Positions 1 through 8,850 of a DNA stretch of 64,000 bases are shown here, piece by piece (within the stretch, counting starts at the first letter, position 1; the number at the start of each line of letters is the position of its first letter). Below the pieces are notes generated by a model. That model made no database searches. It saw nothing but the letters and a program-made list of their open reading frames with translations, and had not been told where the DNA came from. Made by a program: the position numbers and the translations under genes. The stretch covers positions 280,057 through 344,056 of the forward strand of contig NZ_JAHTKU010000010.1 of NCBI RefSeq assembly GCF_019192965.1, given 5' to 3'. This stretch comes from Nocardioides daeguensis. Its GTDB lineage: Bacteria; Actinomycetota; Actinomycetes; Propionibacteriales; Nocardioidaceae.

Positions 1-171
1 CTCGGTGACGGTGGCGCGCTGCCGTCGACCGACTTCGTGGAGCTGGTGGCCGCCCTCCGGCACCGGTACGGCGCCGAGCGGGTGCTCCTCGTCGAGGCGC
101 CGCCCGAGGCCCGCCGGGTCGCCACGGAGGCCGACCTCCCCCTTCTCGAGGCGCTGACCGACCCTCGCTGA
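1..171 (+). CDS. C-terminal fragment of an unidentified protein (runs off left edge)
   Basis: An open frame enters from the left edge in frame 1 and stops at TGA 169-171, giving 56 residues. The fragment is an acidic, leucine- and alanine-rich alpha/beta-looking sequence containing GAERVLLVEAPPEARR. I do not recognise the family. It converges on ispD, with about 120 bp between the two stop codons. Confidence 0.5.
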   Translation, partial: LGDGGALPSTDFVELVAALRHRYGAERVLLVEAPPEARRVATEADLPLLEALTDPR

Positions 172-294
172 GCCCGCTGGGGTGGTCATCGGTTCCGCGC
201 ATCGTGGGTCGGGGCCGCCTCGCCCGGGTTGACACCTCCCCGCGGCGGACTGCAGGTGACGGACTGCAGGCGAGGTGCGCCTGCCGGCGACCGC

Positions 295-1017
295 TCAGGA
301 GAGCAGACGCTCGGCGACCTGGAGGTCCTCGGCGAAGGTGACCTTGAGGTTGCCGGGGCCGCTGGGCACGGCGCGCACCTCGTTCTCGGCGGGCGCGAAC
401 AGCGCGAAGGCGGCCGCGGTGTCGGTGCCGTCGAAGCCTGCTGCTGCCGCGGCGCGGTAGGCCTCGAGGAGGGGCGCGGCCCGGAACGCCTGCGGGGTGG
501 CGACGCCCACCAGCCGGGTGCCGGTCCCACCGGGTGCCGGGGCCGCGGTCGGGTCGCGGGGGAGCAGGCCGGCCAGTTCGTGGGTCGGTACGGCGCCCCC
601 ATGCTCGCGTGCGGTCGCGATCGTCGCCTCGAACAGCGCCACGCTCGCGAGCGGACGCGCACCGTCGTGGACAGCGATGACGTCGATGCTGCCGTCGCCC
701 ACCCGTGGAGCGAGCGCGGCCAGCGCCGCCTGCTCCGAGTCCTGCCGGGTCGCGCCGCCCTCGACGAGCAGCACGTCGCGCTCCCCGATCACCGGCAGCA
801 GGGCGGCGCCGACGTCCGCACGCTCACCGGGGCGGTGCACCACGACGACCGGGTCGACGCCCGGTACCTCGAGCGCAGTGAGCACCGACCAGGCCAGCAC
901 CGGGCGCCCGGCCAGCGGCAGCAGGATCTTGTTGACCTCGGCGCCCACGCGGCTGCCACTGCCGGCAGCGAGGACGACGACGGCGGCGGTCGGTGCGGCG
1001 GTCGCAGCGGTGCTCAC
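295..1017 (-). CDS. ispD: 2-C-methyl-D-erythritol 4-phosphate cytidylyltransferase (IspD)
   Basis: Third enzyme of the non-mevalonate (MEP) isoprenoid pathway; it joins CTP and MEP to form CDP-methylerythritol in the cytoplasm. The 240-residue protein opens with the nucleotidyltransferase signature VVVLAAGSGSRVGAEVNK, has a central AVHDGARPL motif and ends with a typical FAEDLQVAERLL segment. I place the start at GTG 1017 because a -10-like TAGGCT (1025-1030, minus strand) lies exactly 7 nt upstream, the leaderless spacing seen across this window. An ATG 90 nt further upstream would translate through an inverted repeat and is rejected. Unusually, ispD lies downstream of ispF rather than upstream of it. 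Confidence 0.93.
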   Translation of the reverse strand: MSTAATAAPTAAVVVLAAGSGSRVGAEVNKILLPLAGRPVLAWSVLTALEVPGVDPVVVVHRPGERADVGAALLPVIGERDVLLVEGGATRQDSEQAALAALAPRVGDGSIDVIAVHDGARPLASVALFEATIATAREHGGAVPTHELAGLLPRDPTAAPAPGGTGTRLVGVATPQAFRAAPLLEAYRAAAAAGFDGTDTAAAFALFAPAENEVRAVPSGPGNLKVTFAEDLQVAERLLS

Positions 1018-1039
1018 CCCGCTGAGCCTAGTGAGTACG

Positions 1040-1098
1040 GCGCCCCATGCGGTTTGGTCGTGCTTCGCCGCCATCTGCGACCAATTCGCATGGGGCGC
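1040..1098. repeat. Dispersed hairpin repeat, copy 1 (CCCCATGCG family)
   Basis: Two 21-bp arms (1040-1060 and 1078-1098) are inverted copies with two mismatches around a 17-nt loop. The arms carry CCCCATGCG, two variable bases, then TTGGTC. The same arm sequence recurs at 32815-32877. It sits between ispF and ispD and could act as an intra-operon terminator or as a REP-like element. Confidence 0.8.
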
Positions 1099-1129
1099 GG
1101 TCGACACCAGCCAGTGAGCGCGTGCCGGG

Positions 1130-1621
1130 TCAGGAGGAGAGCAGGGCGGTCGCGATCGCCGCGACCCCCTCGCCGCGCCCGGTCAGGCCGAGCCCGTCGG
1201 TGGTCGTGGCCGAGAGCGACACCGGAGCGCCGAGCACGCCGCTGAGCGCCGCCTCGGCCTCGGCCCGGCGGGGGCCGACCTTGGGCCGGTTGCCGATCAC
1301 CTGCACCGCGACGTTGACGACCGCGAAGCCCGCCGCCTCGACCCGGCGCCGGGTCTCGCCGAGCAGCGCGGCACCGCTGGCGCCGGCCCACTCCGGCTCC
1401 GCCGTACCGAAGTTGCTGCCGAGGTCGCCGAGGCCGGCGGCCGAGAGCAGGGCGTCGCAGGCCGCGTGGGCGGCGACGTCGGCGTCGGAGTGGCCGTCGA
1501 GTCGGACATCCTCGTCGGGCCAGGTCAGACCGCCGAGGGCGAGCGGAGGGTCCTGCGGGGCGCGGGGGACCAAGCGGTGGACGTCGGAGCCGATGCCGAT
1601 CCGTAACCCCTGTGAGTGCAC
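1130..1621 (-). CDS. ispF: 2-C-methyl-D-erythritol 2,4-cyclodiphosphate synthase (IspF)
   Basis: MEP-pathway cyclase that releases CMP and forms MEcPP; a trimeric zinc enzyme. The 163-residue product shows the N-terminal metal-binding GIGSDVHRL motif, the [13 protein letters not shown] segment with the second metal ligand, GDLGSNFG, and the C-terminal [14 protein letters not shown] region. The start is taken as GTG 1621; a TTG at 1645 in the same frame would add eight residues and reach into the divergent promoter. It is transcribed before ispD, with a strong hairpin between them. The divergent neighbour is a molybdopterin oxidoreductase starting at 1654, so the two share a gap of about 30 bp. 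Confidence 0.93.
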   Translation of the reverse strand: MHSQGLRIGIGSDVHRLVPRAPQDPPLALGGLTWPDEDVRLDGHSDADVAAHAACDALLSAAGLGDLGSNFGTAEPEWAGASGAALLGETRRRVEAAGFAVVNVAVQVIGNRPKVGPRRAEAEAALSGVLGAPVSLSATTTDGLGLTGRGEGVAAIATALLSS

Positions 1622-1653
1622 GCTCCGATCATGCCTGAGTAACAATCGGACCC

Positions 1654-3192
1654 GTGAAGAGCACCCGTGTCTGGTGGCCGCTGGCCGGGCTGATCGCCGG
1701 AGCGGTCGGCCTGGCGCTCAGCTACGCCGCCGCGGCCCTGCTCCACGTGCGGGACTCGCCGGTGGTCGCCGTCGCCGAGGGCGTCATCGCGCTGACGCCC
1801 GGCCCGGTCGCGAAATGGGCGATCGACACCTTCGACACCTCCGACAAGCTGGTGCTCGTCGTCGGGATCCTGGCCGTCCTCGCTGTGCTGTTCGGCTGGT
1901 TCGGGCTGCTCGCGCGCCGGCAGTGGTGGGCCGCCGTCACCGGGTACGTCGTCCTGGCGGGTGTCGCCGTCGTCGCGGTCCTCGCCAAGCCGACCCCCAG
2001 CCTGACCGACCTCGCGCCGGTCGTGGTCGGCCTGTTGGGCTGGCTGGTCGCGCTCGCGTTGCTCGCCGAGTGGCTGCGCCGCTGGGAGCTGGCCGAGGAC
2101 GTCCCCGGTCCGGCCGACGACGCGTTGCCGACCCGGCGCCGCTTCTTCGCGATCACCGGTGCGATGGCCGCGGTGAGCGTGCTCGGCGGCTTGACCGGGC
2201 GGATCGCCGGCAACGCGCGGCGCAAGGCCGAGCAGAGCCGGCGGCTGCTGCGGATCGAGGGCGTCACCGCGCCCGCCGTGCCCGACGGCGTGGCCGTCGG
2301 CGTCGAGGGCGTCTCGCCGTGGCAGACGCCCAACGACGCCTTCTACTTGATCGACACCGCCATCATCAAGCCGACCGTGGCGCCCGTCGACTGGGAGCTG
2401 CGCATCCACGGGGAGGTGGAGCGCGAGATCCGGCTGACCTTCGCCGACCTGGTCCGCCGCGAGATCACCCAGGACTGGATCACGCTCAACTGCGTGTCCA
2501 ACGAGGTCGGCGGCGACCTGGTCGGCAACGCGTGGTGGAGTGGCGTGCGGCTGGCGGCGATCCTCGCCGAGGCGAAACCCCTGCCCGGCGCCGACGCCGT
2601 GCTGCAGACCTCGCAGGACGGTTGGACCTGCGGGACCCCGTTGGCCGCGCTGATGGACGAGCGCAACGCGATGCTCGCGGTGGCGATGAACGGCGAGCCG
2701 CTGCCGATCGAGCACGGCTTCCCGGTGCGCACGATCGTGCCGGGCCTCTACGGCTACGTGTCGGCCTGCAAGTGGGTGGTCGACATGGAGGTCACCCGGT
2801 TCGAGGACATCACCGCCTACTGGACCGACAAGGGCTGGTCCGAGCAGGGCCCGGTCAAGATCGCCTCGAAGATCCAGGTCCCCGCCGACGGCGCCGACGT
2901 GCCGGCCGGTGAGCTGGTCTGCGCCGGCGTCGCATGGTTCCAGCACACCGGCATCTCGGGCGTCGAGGTCCAGCTCGACGGCGGGCGCTGGCAGCCCGCG
3001 ACCCTCGCCACGACGCCCAACGCCGACACCTGGGTGCAGTGGCGCGCGGTCGTCGACGTCACGCCCGGCGAGCACCAGCTGCGCGTGCGCGCCATCGACC
3101 GGGACGCGCGCACCCAGACCGGCGCGGTCGCCGACGTCGTCCCCGACGGCGCGACCGGGTGGCACACCATCGACGTCACCGCGTCGAGCTGA
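1654..3192 (+). CDS. Membrane-anchored molybdopterin-dependent oxidoreductase (sulfite oxidase/YedY-like)
   Basis: 512 residues. The first ~150 residues hold about four hydrophobic segments. A twin-arginine-like [10 protein letters not shown] stretch near residue 165 precedes the catalytic part, suggesting that the catalytic domain lies outside the membrane. The molybdopterin domain (about 220-400) contains [10 protein letters not shown], whose cysteine is the expected molybdenum ligand in the sulfite oxidase family, plus [10 protein letters not shown] and the [14 protein letters not shown] segment. The C-terminal ~100 residues resemble the Ig-like Mo-co dimerisation domain. The substrate cannot be told from sequence. 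An AACAAT box 7 nt before GTG 1654 suggests a leaderless transcript. It converges on the next gene with only 3 bp between them. Confidence 0.88.
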   Translation: MKSTRVWWPLAGLIAGAVGLALSYAAAALLHVRDSPVVAVAEGVIALTPGPVAKWAIDTFDTSDKLVLVVGILAVLAVLFGWFGLLARRQWWAAVTGYVVLAGVAVVAVLAKPTPSLTDLAPVVVGLLGWLVALALLAEWLRRWELAEDVPGPADDALPTRRRFFAITGAMAAVSVLGGLTGRIAGNARRKAEQSRRLLRIEGVTAPAVPDGVAVGVEGVSPWQTPNDAFYLIDTAIIKPTVAPVDWELRIHGEVEREIRLTFADLVRREITQDWITLNCVSNEVGGDLVGNAWWSGVRLAAILAEAKPLPGADAVLQTSQDGWTCGTPLAALMDERNAMLAVAMNGEPLPIEHGFPVRTIVPGLYGYVSACKWVVDMEVTRFEDITAYWTDKGWSEQGPVKIASKIQVPADGADVPAGELVCAGVAWFQHTGISGVEVQLDGGRWQPATLATTPNADTWVQWRAVVDVTPGEHQLRVRAIDRDARTQTGAVADVVPDGATGWHTIDVTASS

Positions 3193-3195
3193 ACC

Positions 3196-4473
3196 TCACC
3201 AGTTTCCGCCCGGCGCGGCCGGCAGCGGGTGGGCGGCGTCGTGGATCACGTACGCCGTCCCGCCGGACGCCTGCAGCCAGACCTTCTCCAGCTGTGCGCG
3301 GGCGTAGGTCCGGCGTACCCCGTCGGCGCTCGCCGCGGCGGGGTCGTTGACGACCACGTCGCCGCTGGCGGTGAAGCCCACGACGACGAGCAGGTGCCCG
3401 TTCGACGCGGAGATCGGGGCGCCGCCGAGCTCGCCGCGGCCGAAGGCGATCGAGATGACCGGCGCGATCCCGGCCCTCACCAGCAGCTCGGCGTCGGTGA
3501 GGTCGCGCAGCCGGGTCACGAACGCCTCGCCGCCGGGGCCGAGCCGGCGGGCGGCGTACGCAGTGTTGAAGGGCCAGTTCCCGGTGCCCTCGTAGGCGTG
3601 GTCGTACGTCGAGCGCGCCGCGGCGTCGACCCACGGGTCGGGGTGCCCGGCCGGCACCCAGGCGTAGCTGCCGGGGGCGGGCAGGCGGCCGTAGAGGCCG
3701 AGCACCATCGAGGTGGAGGTCGGGGAGCACCACGCCTCCCCGCCGCCACCCCACTGCGGGTAGTGGCCGGTGTGGATCATCTGCGAGAAGCGGGGGACGG
3801 CGAGCTCGACGCCGCGCGCCACGCCCGGTGCCGAGACCGGGCCGGCGCCCGCGGGCAGGCGGGAGGTCATCACGGTGGCCAGGTCGACGCGCGGCGACTT
3901 CCTGCCGGCCTCGCGGTGCACCGTCACCCGGACCCGGTACGACGCCAGGCCGGCCGTCTTCCAGGTGTCGGTCGCGACCCGGGTGCCGTCGTCGGGCTGG
4001 CTGCCGCCGGAGCGCCGCTGGACGACCTTGTCGGTGGCGGCCCAGCGGGCGAGCCGGTCCCACGACGTCCGGGTGCCGTTCGCGGCCCGGCCGCGGACCT
4101 CGACCTCGACCCAGCTCGAGCCCGGCGTGCGGGCCGACCAGGAGGCAACCAGCTCGGTGTAGTCGAAGCCGGGGGAGACCCAGGGGCTGGTCCACCGGGC
4201 GCTGAGATAGGTGCGGCCGTACCGGCTCCGCGTCGCGGACGGCTTCCACGGTCCCGGCGCGGTGAACCGCTCGAGGTCGACCCGCCGGTCCGACACGGCG
4301 GCGGCCGCCACGGCCTCGGGCCGGCGCCCGGGCTCGGCGGGGTCGCCGGTCGCGCCGAGGACGAGCGCGGCGAGGCCGGCCAGCAGGCAGGCGGCGAGGG
4401 CGAGGGACACGACGGGAACGGGGAAGGACCGGCGCACCACCTCACGGTACGTCACACCCGTCACTTCCGTCAC
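3196..4473 (-). CDS. Secreted or membrane-anchored C39-like cysteine peptidase family protein
   Basis: 425 residues. One hydrophobic segment near residues 18-42 is a signal peptide or anchor, so the rest should be extracytoplasmic. Residues ~60-220 form a beta-rich region of unknown function (VEVEVRGRAANGT, SYRVRVTVHRE). The C-terminal ~200 residues match the Peptidase_C39_2 type: a candidate nucleophile in GEAWCSPTSTSMVLGLYG, the histidine in ASNGHLLVVVGF and the following VVVNDPAAAS. The activity is inferred from these motifs; the substrate is unknown. GTG 4473 is the longest plausible start, but several in-frame GTGs follow. Its upstream region is occupied by a ~200-bp palindromic element. 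Confidence 0.75.
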   Translation of the reverse strand: MTEVTGVTYREVVRRSFPVPVVSLALAACLLAGLAALVLGATGDPAEPGRRPEAVAAAAVSDRRVDLERFTAPGPWKPSATRSRYGRTYLSARWTSPWVSPGFDYTELVASWSARTPGSSWVEVEVRGRAANGTRTSWDRLARWAATDKVVQRRSGGSQPDDGTRVATDTWKTAGLASYRVRVTVHREAGRKSPRVDLATVMTSRLPAGAGPVSAPGVARGVELAVPRFSQMIHTGHYPQWGGGGEAWCSPTSTSMVLGLYGRLPAPGSYAWVPAGHPDPWVDAAARSTYDHAYEGTGNWPFNTAYAARRLGPGGEAFVTRLRDLTDAELLVRAGIAPVISIAFGRGELGGAPISASNGHLLVVVGFTASGDVVVNDPAAASADGVRRTYARAQLEKVWLQASGGTAYVIHDAAHPLPAAPGGNW

Positions 4474-4491
4474 ACGGGTGGTGCTCGCTCG

Positions 4492-4699
4492 CTTGTAACT
4501 ACGTGTTACCTACGGAATTTCGGTGCAACGACGCCCGGGTAGTGGCCGGAGCGCCGAGGTAGTCGAGCCCTGTCGGACCGAGCGTCGACCCGCGTCGCGA
4601 TAGGACCGGCCTGCCCGCCGTGGGCCGACTACCCGGGCGCTGTGGGCACTACCTTGGCGCTGTGACACCCCAAATCACGCCGTAACACTTAGTTACAAG
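4492..4699. repeat. ~200-bp palindromic element, copy A
   Basis: The 208-bp element begins CTTGTAACTACGTGTTAC and ends GTAACACTTAGTTACAAG, an 18-bp terminal inverted repeat with one mismatch. Each arm continues with a GGTGCAACG-like stretch and two units spaced 20 bp apart around GCCCGGGTAG or a variant. The halves are imperfect inverted copies, so the whole could fold into one long hairpin. Copies B and C are at 26951-27149 and 43811-44007. It fills most of the gap between two divergent genes. No long open frame or obvious target-site duplication is seen. Confidence 0.85.
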
Positions 4700-4737
4700 C
4701 GGGCGGCGAGGATGCGAGGCGCACCCGCGCGGATCCC

Positions 4738-4750
4738 TAGACTGGCCGCG
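4738..4750 (+). promoter_or_regulatory. Leaderless promoter of cysS (-10 box and start)
   Basis: TAGACT at 4738-4743 is followed by six bases and then GTG 4750, with no ribosome binding site. This places the expected transcription start on the start codon itself. The -35 side is weak and lies next to the right end of the palindromic element. Confidence 0.6.
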
Positions 4751-6162
4751 TGACCATCCGGCTCTACGACACCGCGACCCGCGAAGTGCGTGACTTCGTG
4801 CCCCTCCACGAGGGCAAGGCGGGTCTGTACGTGTGTGGTCTGACGGTCCAGAGCGAGCCCCACGTGGGCCACGTCCGCTCGGCGGTGAACTTCGACGTCC
4901 TCCAGCGCTGGCTGCGCCACCGCGGCTACGAGGTCACCTTCATCCGCAACATCACCGACATCGACGACAAGATCCTGGCGAAGTCCGCCGAGCAGGGCCG
5001 GCCCTGGTACAACCTCGCCTACGCGATGAAGATCGAGCTCGACAAGGCCTATGCCGCGCTCAACGTCGCGCCGCCGACGTACGAGCCCGCGGCGACCGGC
5101 CACGTGCCCGAGATGATCGAGCTCATCGAGCGCCTCATCGAGCGCGGCCACGCCTACCCGGCCGCCGACGGCTCGGGCGACGTCTACTTCGACGTCCGGT
5201 CCTGGCCGTCGTACGGCGAGCTGACCCACCAGGGCGTCGACGACATGGAGCCCGCGGCCGACGCCGATCCGCGAGGGAAGAGCGACCCGCGGGACTTCGC
5301 TCTGTGGAAGGGCCGCAAGGAATCCGAGCCGGAGACCGCGTCCTGGCCGAGCCCGTGGGGCCGCGGCCGGCCGGGTTGGCACATCGAGTGCTCCGCGATG
5401 GCGGGCAAGTACCTCGGCGAGGCCTTCGACATCCACGGCGGCGGTGTCGACCTGCGCTTCCCCCACCACGAGAACGAGCAGGCCCAGTCGCGGGCGGCGG
5501 GCGGTGCGTTCGCGTCGTACTGGATGCACAACGCGTGGATCACCACCGCCGGCGAGAAGATGAGCAAGTCGCTCGGCAACACGCTGTCGATCCCCTCGGT
5601 GCTGCAGCGGGTCAGCGGCGCCGAGCTGCGGTTCTACATGGTCGCCGCCCACTACCGCTCCCACGTCGAGTTCAGCTTCGAGGCGCTCGACGAGGCCGCC
5701 GCGGGCTACCAGCGGATCGTGTCCTTCCTCGACCGGGCCGGGGTCCCGACCGGCGCGACCGGCTCGACGGGCGTGCTGCCGGACGCCTTCGCCGCCGCGA
5801 TGGACGACGACCTCGGTACGCCGGCAGCGGTCGCCGTCCTCTATGACACCGTGCGCGAGGGCAACCGCCAGCTCGCCGCCGGCGAGGACGTCACCGCCAC
5901 GGCGTCCGCGGTCGCCGCGATGCTCGACGTGCTCGGCGTGCACCCGGCCGACCCGGCCTGGGCCGGTGCCGGCTCCTCCGGCGCCGAGGAGCGGCTCACC
6001 GCCGCCGTCGACACGCTGGTGGCCGGACTGCTCGAGGAGCGCACCCAGGCGCGCGCCGACAAGGACTGGGCCCGCGCCGACGCGATCCGCGACCGGATCA
6101 AGGCGGCCGGCATCGAGGTCACCGACACCGCCGAGGGGCCCACCTGGAGCGTCGGTGGTTGA
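4750..6162 (+). CDS. cysS: Cysteinyl-tRNA synthetase
   Basis: Class I aminoacyl-tRNA synthetase that charges tRNA-Cys. The 470-residue protein has Cys29 of the zinc site in VCGLTV, the HIGH-box variant HVGH at 38-41, Cys214 in HIECSAMAG, the zinc-binding RFPHHENE near 236-243, and the KMSKS loop at 270-274. The C-terminal DALR/anticodon region ends with a basic helix ([16 protein letters not shown]). Length and motifs are those of a true CysS rather than MshC, which also exists in mycothiol producers and lacks the C-terminal extension seen here. GTG 4750 is supported by the leaderless -10 box. rlmB follows after 80 bp, a neighbourhood conserved in actinobacteria. Confidence 0.95.
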   Translation: MTIRLYDTATREVRDFVPLHEGKAGLYVCGLTVQSEPHVGHVRSAVNFDVLQRWLRHRGYEVTFIRNITDIDDKILAKSAEQGRPWYNLAYAMKIELDKAYAALNVAPPTYEPAATGHVPEMIELIERLIERGHAYPAADGSGDVYFDVRSWPSYGELTHQGVDDMEPAADADPRGKSDPRDFALWKGRKESEPETASWPSPWGRGRPGWHIECSAMAGKYLGEAFDIHGGGVDLRFPHHENEQAQSRAAGGAFASYWMHNAWITTAGEKMSKSLGNTLSIPSVLQRVSGAELRFYMVAAHYRSHVEFSFEALDEAAAGYQRIVSFLDRAGVPTGATGSTGVLPDAFAAAMDDDLGTPAAVAVLYDTVREGNRQLAAGEDVTATASAVAAMLDVLGVHPADPAWAGAGSSGAEERLTAAVDTLVAGLLEERTQARADKDWARADAIRDRIKAAGIEVTDTAEGPTWSVGG

Positions 6163-6215
6163 GGTGCGAGGAGCGCAAGCGACGAGCCTCGAGACCTCTG
6201 GCCGTGATGCCGGGA
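6163..6215. repeat. Short GAGGTGCGAGGAGCGCAAGC-type intergenic repeat
   Basis: Directly after the cysS stop, GAGGTGCGAGGAGCGCAAGC runs into GACGAGCCTCGAGACC. It is a partly self-complementary motif (GGTGCGAGG / CCTCGAGACC) resembling the GAGGTG-containing patches at 12610-12696. It probably belongs to a dispersed intergenic repeat family of this genome; this is inferred from similarity within the window only. Confidence 0.4.
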
Positions 6216-6242
6216 CGTTGACCACCGAGAGAGGAAACTGAC

Positions 6243-7217
6243 GTGGCCGGCAACTCAAGCCGCAAGGGCGCGATCCGCAAGAGCAACAAGAAGGCCAGCA
6301 CCGGGTCCGGCGGCAAGGTCCGCCGGGGCCTGGAGGGCCGCGGGCCGACGCCGAAGGCGACCGACCGCGAGTACCACAAGGCCCACAAGATCGCCGAGGC
6401 CAAGAAGCGCGCCGAGAAGCGCAGCGGCGGCGCCCGTAGCGGCCCGCGCCGCAAGACGGGGGGCGACGAGTGGATCGCCGGGCGCAACCCGGTGGTCGAG
6501 GCGCTGCGCGAGCGGGTGCCCGTGACGTCGGTCTACGTCGCCGAGGGCGCCGAGCGCGACGGCCGGCTGCGCGAGGTGTTCCGCCTCGCGGCCGAGCACG
6601 GCATCGGCCTGCTCGAGGTCAGCCGTGGCGAGCTCGACCGGCTCACCGACGGCGCGGTCCACCAGGGCCTCGCCGCGCGCATCCCGGCGTACGAGTACGC
6701 CCATCCCGACGACCTGCTCGATGCCGCCGACGAGGCCGGCGAGAAGCCGCTCGTGGTGATGCTCGACTCGATCACCGACCCGCGCAACCTGGGCGCGATC
6801 GTCCGCAGCGCCGCCGGGTTCGGCGCCCACGGCGTCGTCATCCCCGAGCGGCGTGCGGCCTCGATGACCGCCGCGGCGTGGAAGACCTCGGCCGGTGCCG
6901 CCGCCCGGTGCCCGGTCGCGCAGACGGTCAACCTGACCCGGCAGATCAAGGCCTTCCAGGAGGCCGGCTGCTTCGTGATCGGCCTCGCCGCCGACGGCGA
7001 CCTCACCCTGCCGGAGCTGACCGCGGACGCCGACCTGGTCGGGGGCCCGCTGGTGCTGGTGGTGGGTTCCGAGGGCGAGGGCCTGTCCCGGCTGGTCGCC
7101 GAGAGCTGCGACCGGCTGATGTCCATCCCGATGGCCGGTGTGCTCGAGTCGCTCAACGCCGGCGTCGCCGCGTCGGTCGCGCTGTACGCCGTCGCGGAGG
7201 CCCGCGCGCGCGGGTGA
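6243..7217 (+). CDS. rlmB: 23S rRNA (guanosine-2'-O)-methyltransferase RlmB (TrmH/SPOUT family)
   Basis: SPOUT-class methyltransferase expected to 2'-O-methylate G2251 of 23S rRNA. Of 324 residues, the first ~75 are a very basic, probably disordered extension (many Lys/Arg) typical of the actinobacterial members. The substrate-binding L30e-like domain starts at WIAGRNPVVEALRE. The knotted SAM domain carries DSITDPRNLGAIVRSAAGFG (motif 1), LVLVVGSEGEGLSRL (motif 2) and IPMAGVLESLNAGVAASVAL (motif 3). GTG 6243 follows a purine-rich GAGAGAGGAAAC ribosome binding site. The next gene starts at GTG 7214, overlapping the stop codon (GTGA), so the two are probably cotranscribed. Confidence 0.93.
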   Translation: MAGNSSRKGAIRKSNKKASTGSGGKVRRGLEGRGPTPKATDREYHKAHKIAEAKKRAEKRSGGARSGPRRKTGGDEWIAGRNPVVEALRERVPVTSVYVAEGAERDGRLREVFRLAAEHGIGLLEVSRGELDRLTDGAVHQGLAARIPAYEYAHPDDLLDAADEAGEKPLVVMLDSITDPRNLGAIVRSAAGFGAHGVVIPERRAASMTAAAWKTSAGAAARCPVAQTVNLTRQIKAFQEAGCFVIGLAADGDLTLPELTADADLVGGPLVLVVGSEGEGLSRLVAESCDRLMSIPMAGVLESLNAGVAASVALYAVAEARARG

Positions 7218-8734
7218 CCCGACCGGTCCGCACGATGCAGGCCCGCCGCCTCCTCAAGGTCCTCGCGTACTTCGGGACCTGGTTGGTCCTGTCCGCGGCG
7301 GTCGCGGGCGCGATCTTCGTCCACAGCGAGCGGACCGTCGAGATCGCCAGCCACGAGGCGACGCTCAGCCCGAACTTCTCCGGCGAGGCCGTCGCGCGGA
7401 TGGGCCCGGTGCTGCCGGACCTCCGGATACCGTCCGGCTCCTGGGTCGGCGTCGAGGTCGAGCTCGGCAAGACCGACGCGGAGACGCTCGAGGAGCTGAC
7501 CGCGCGGTACGCCGCGATCGCGGCCCAGCCCGAGGGCCAGGTCGCGGTCGCCCAGCGCACGCTCGAGGCGATGGCGCTGGCGGCGCTCGTGCAGGGCGCC
7601 GTGCTGGGCGGCGTACCCCTGCTGGTGTGGGTGCTCGTCGGTCGCGCCCGCCGGCGCGAGCTGTACGCGGTCCTCCCGACCCGGCGCGGCATCGCCGCGG
7701 CGGGTCTCGCGGTGGCGCTCGTGGTCGCGGTGGTGGTGCCGTACGGCTGGGGGCGCAGCGACCCGCCTGCCGAGAGCTGGGTCCCGCTCGCGGAGTTCCT
7801 GGGCCCCGAGGTGCCGCTCCCCGACGAGGTCCGCGACGTGGAGGTGATGGCCGACGCGACGACGGCCCAGTCGCGGCGGCTGATCGAGAGCGGGATCAGC
7901 AGCTACGACGAGAGCGTGCACTTCTACTCCGCGGCCGCCGAGAACGCCGCCGCGCTCGACCTGCGCCGGCCCGAGGAGGGCGAGACCGTCGTCCTGCTGG
8001 TCTCGGACCGCCACGACAACGTGGGCATGGACAAGGTCGCCCGTGCGATCGCCGACGCGGGCGGGGCGACCGCCGTCTTCGACGCCGGCGACGACACCTC
8101 GACCGGCAGCCGCTGGGAGGCCTTCTCGCTCGACTCGCTCGCGGCGACCTTCAAGTCCTTCGACGGCCGCTGGGCGGTCGCCGGCAACCACGACAACGGC
8201 GGCTTCGTGCGCAGCCATCTCGAGGACCTCGGCTGGACCTACTTCGACGACGAGGTCATCGAGGGCCCGGGCGGCTCGCGGATCCTCGGTATCGACGACC
8301 CGCGCTCCAGCGGCCTGGGCGACTGGCGCGACCAGACCGGCCTCAGCTTCAGCGAGGTCGCCGACCTGCTCGCCGACGCCGCCTGCGCCGCCGACGAGGA
8401 CGGCGACCGGGTCGACACCCTCCTCGTCCACGACGCCAACATCGCCAAGCCTGCCCTGGAGCGCGGCTGCGTCGACCTCGTCCTCGGCGGCCACGTCCAC
8501 GTCCAGACCGGCCCCGTCCCGGTCACCGCCGCCGACGGCCGGGTCGGGTACACCTACACGCTCGGGACCACCGGCGGCGCGGCGTACGCCATCGCCATCG
8601 GCAGCAAGCTCCGCCGGCCCGCCAGCATCGGCCTGGTCACCTACCGCGACGGCAGGGCCGCCGGCATCCAGTCGATCACGCTCCAGCCGAACGGCCGGTT
8701 CGAGGTCGACCCGTGGGTGGCGCTCGCCTACTGA
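7214..8734 (+). CDS. Membrane-anchored metallophosphoesterase (calcineurin-like)
   Basis: 506 residues. A membrane segment lies near residues 15-37, with two more at about 130-150 and 160-180; the catalytic domain follows and is predicted on the outer face. The metallophosphoesterase signatures are LVSDRHDN (motif I, Asp and His), VFDAGDDTSTGS (motif II, GD), AGNHDNGG (GNHD), LLVHDANIAKP and GGHVHVQTG (GHxH). All metal ligands appear present, so the enzyme should be active; the substrate is unknown. The start is GTG 7214, overlapping the rlmB stop; ATG 7235 is the alternative. Confidence 0.82.
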   Translation: MTRPVRTMQARRLLKVLAYFGTWLVLSAAVAGAIFVHSERTVEIASHEATLSPNFSGEAVARMGPVLPDLRIPSGSWVGVEVELGKTDAETLEELTARYAAIAAQPEGQVAVAQRTLEAMALAALVQGAVLGGVPLLVWVLVGRARRRELYAVLPTRRGIAAAGLAVALVVAVVVPYGWGRSDPPAESWVPLAEFLGPEVPLPDEVRDVEVMADATTAQSRRLIESGISSYDESVHFYSAAAENAAALDLRRPEEGETVVLLVSDRHDNVGMDKVARAIADAGGATAVFDAGDDTSTGSRWEAFSLDSLAATFKSFDGRWAVAGNHDNGGFVRSHLEDLGWTYFDDEVIEGPGGSRILGIDDPRSSGLGDWRDQTGLSFSEVADLLADAACAADEDGDRVDTLLVHDANIAKPALERGCVDLVLGGHVHVQTGPVPVTAADGRVGYTYTLGTTGGAAYAIAIGSKLRRPASIGLVTYRDGRAAGIQSITLQPNGRFEVDPWVALAY

Positions 8735-8850
8735 TCCCACCCGTCGGTCGTTCTCCGCGCCGCAGGTTTGGTGATGGTTCCTCCGGGTACGTGCGACTCG
8801 TTTTGTTCGTGGGTGGCTCGGGATCGCCCTGACCCGGAAAGGAACCCAGC

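Noticed and set aside
6470..7213. Long N-terminal extension of the metallophosphoesterase frame
   Set aside because: This part is Arg-rich nonsense overlapping rlmB in another frame; the real start is the GTG at 7214 overlapping the rlmB stop.
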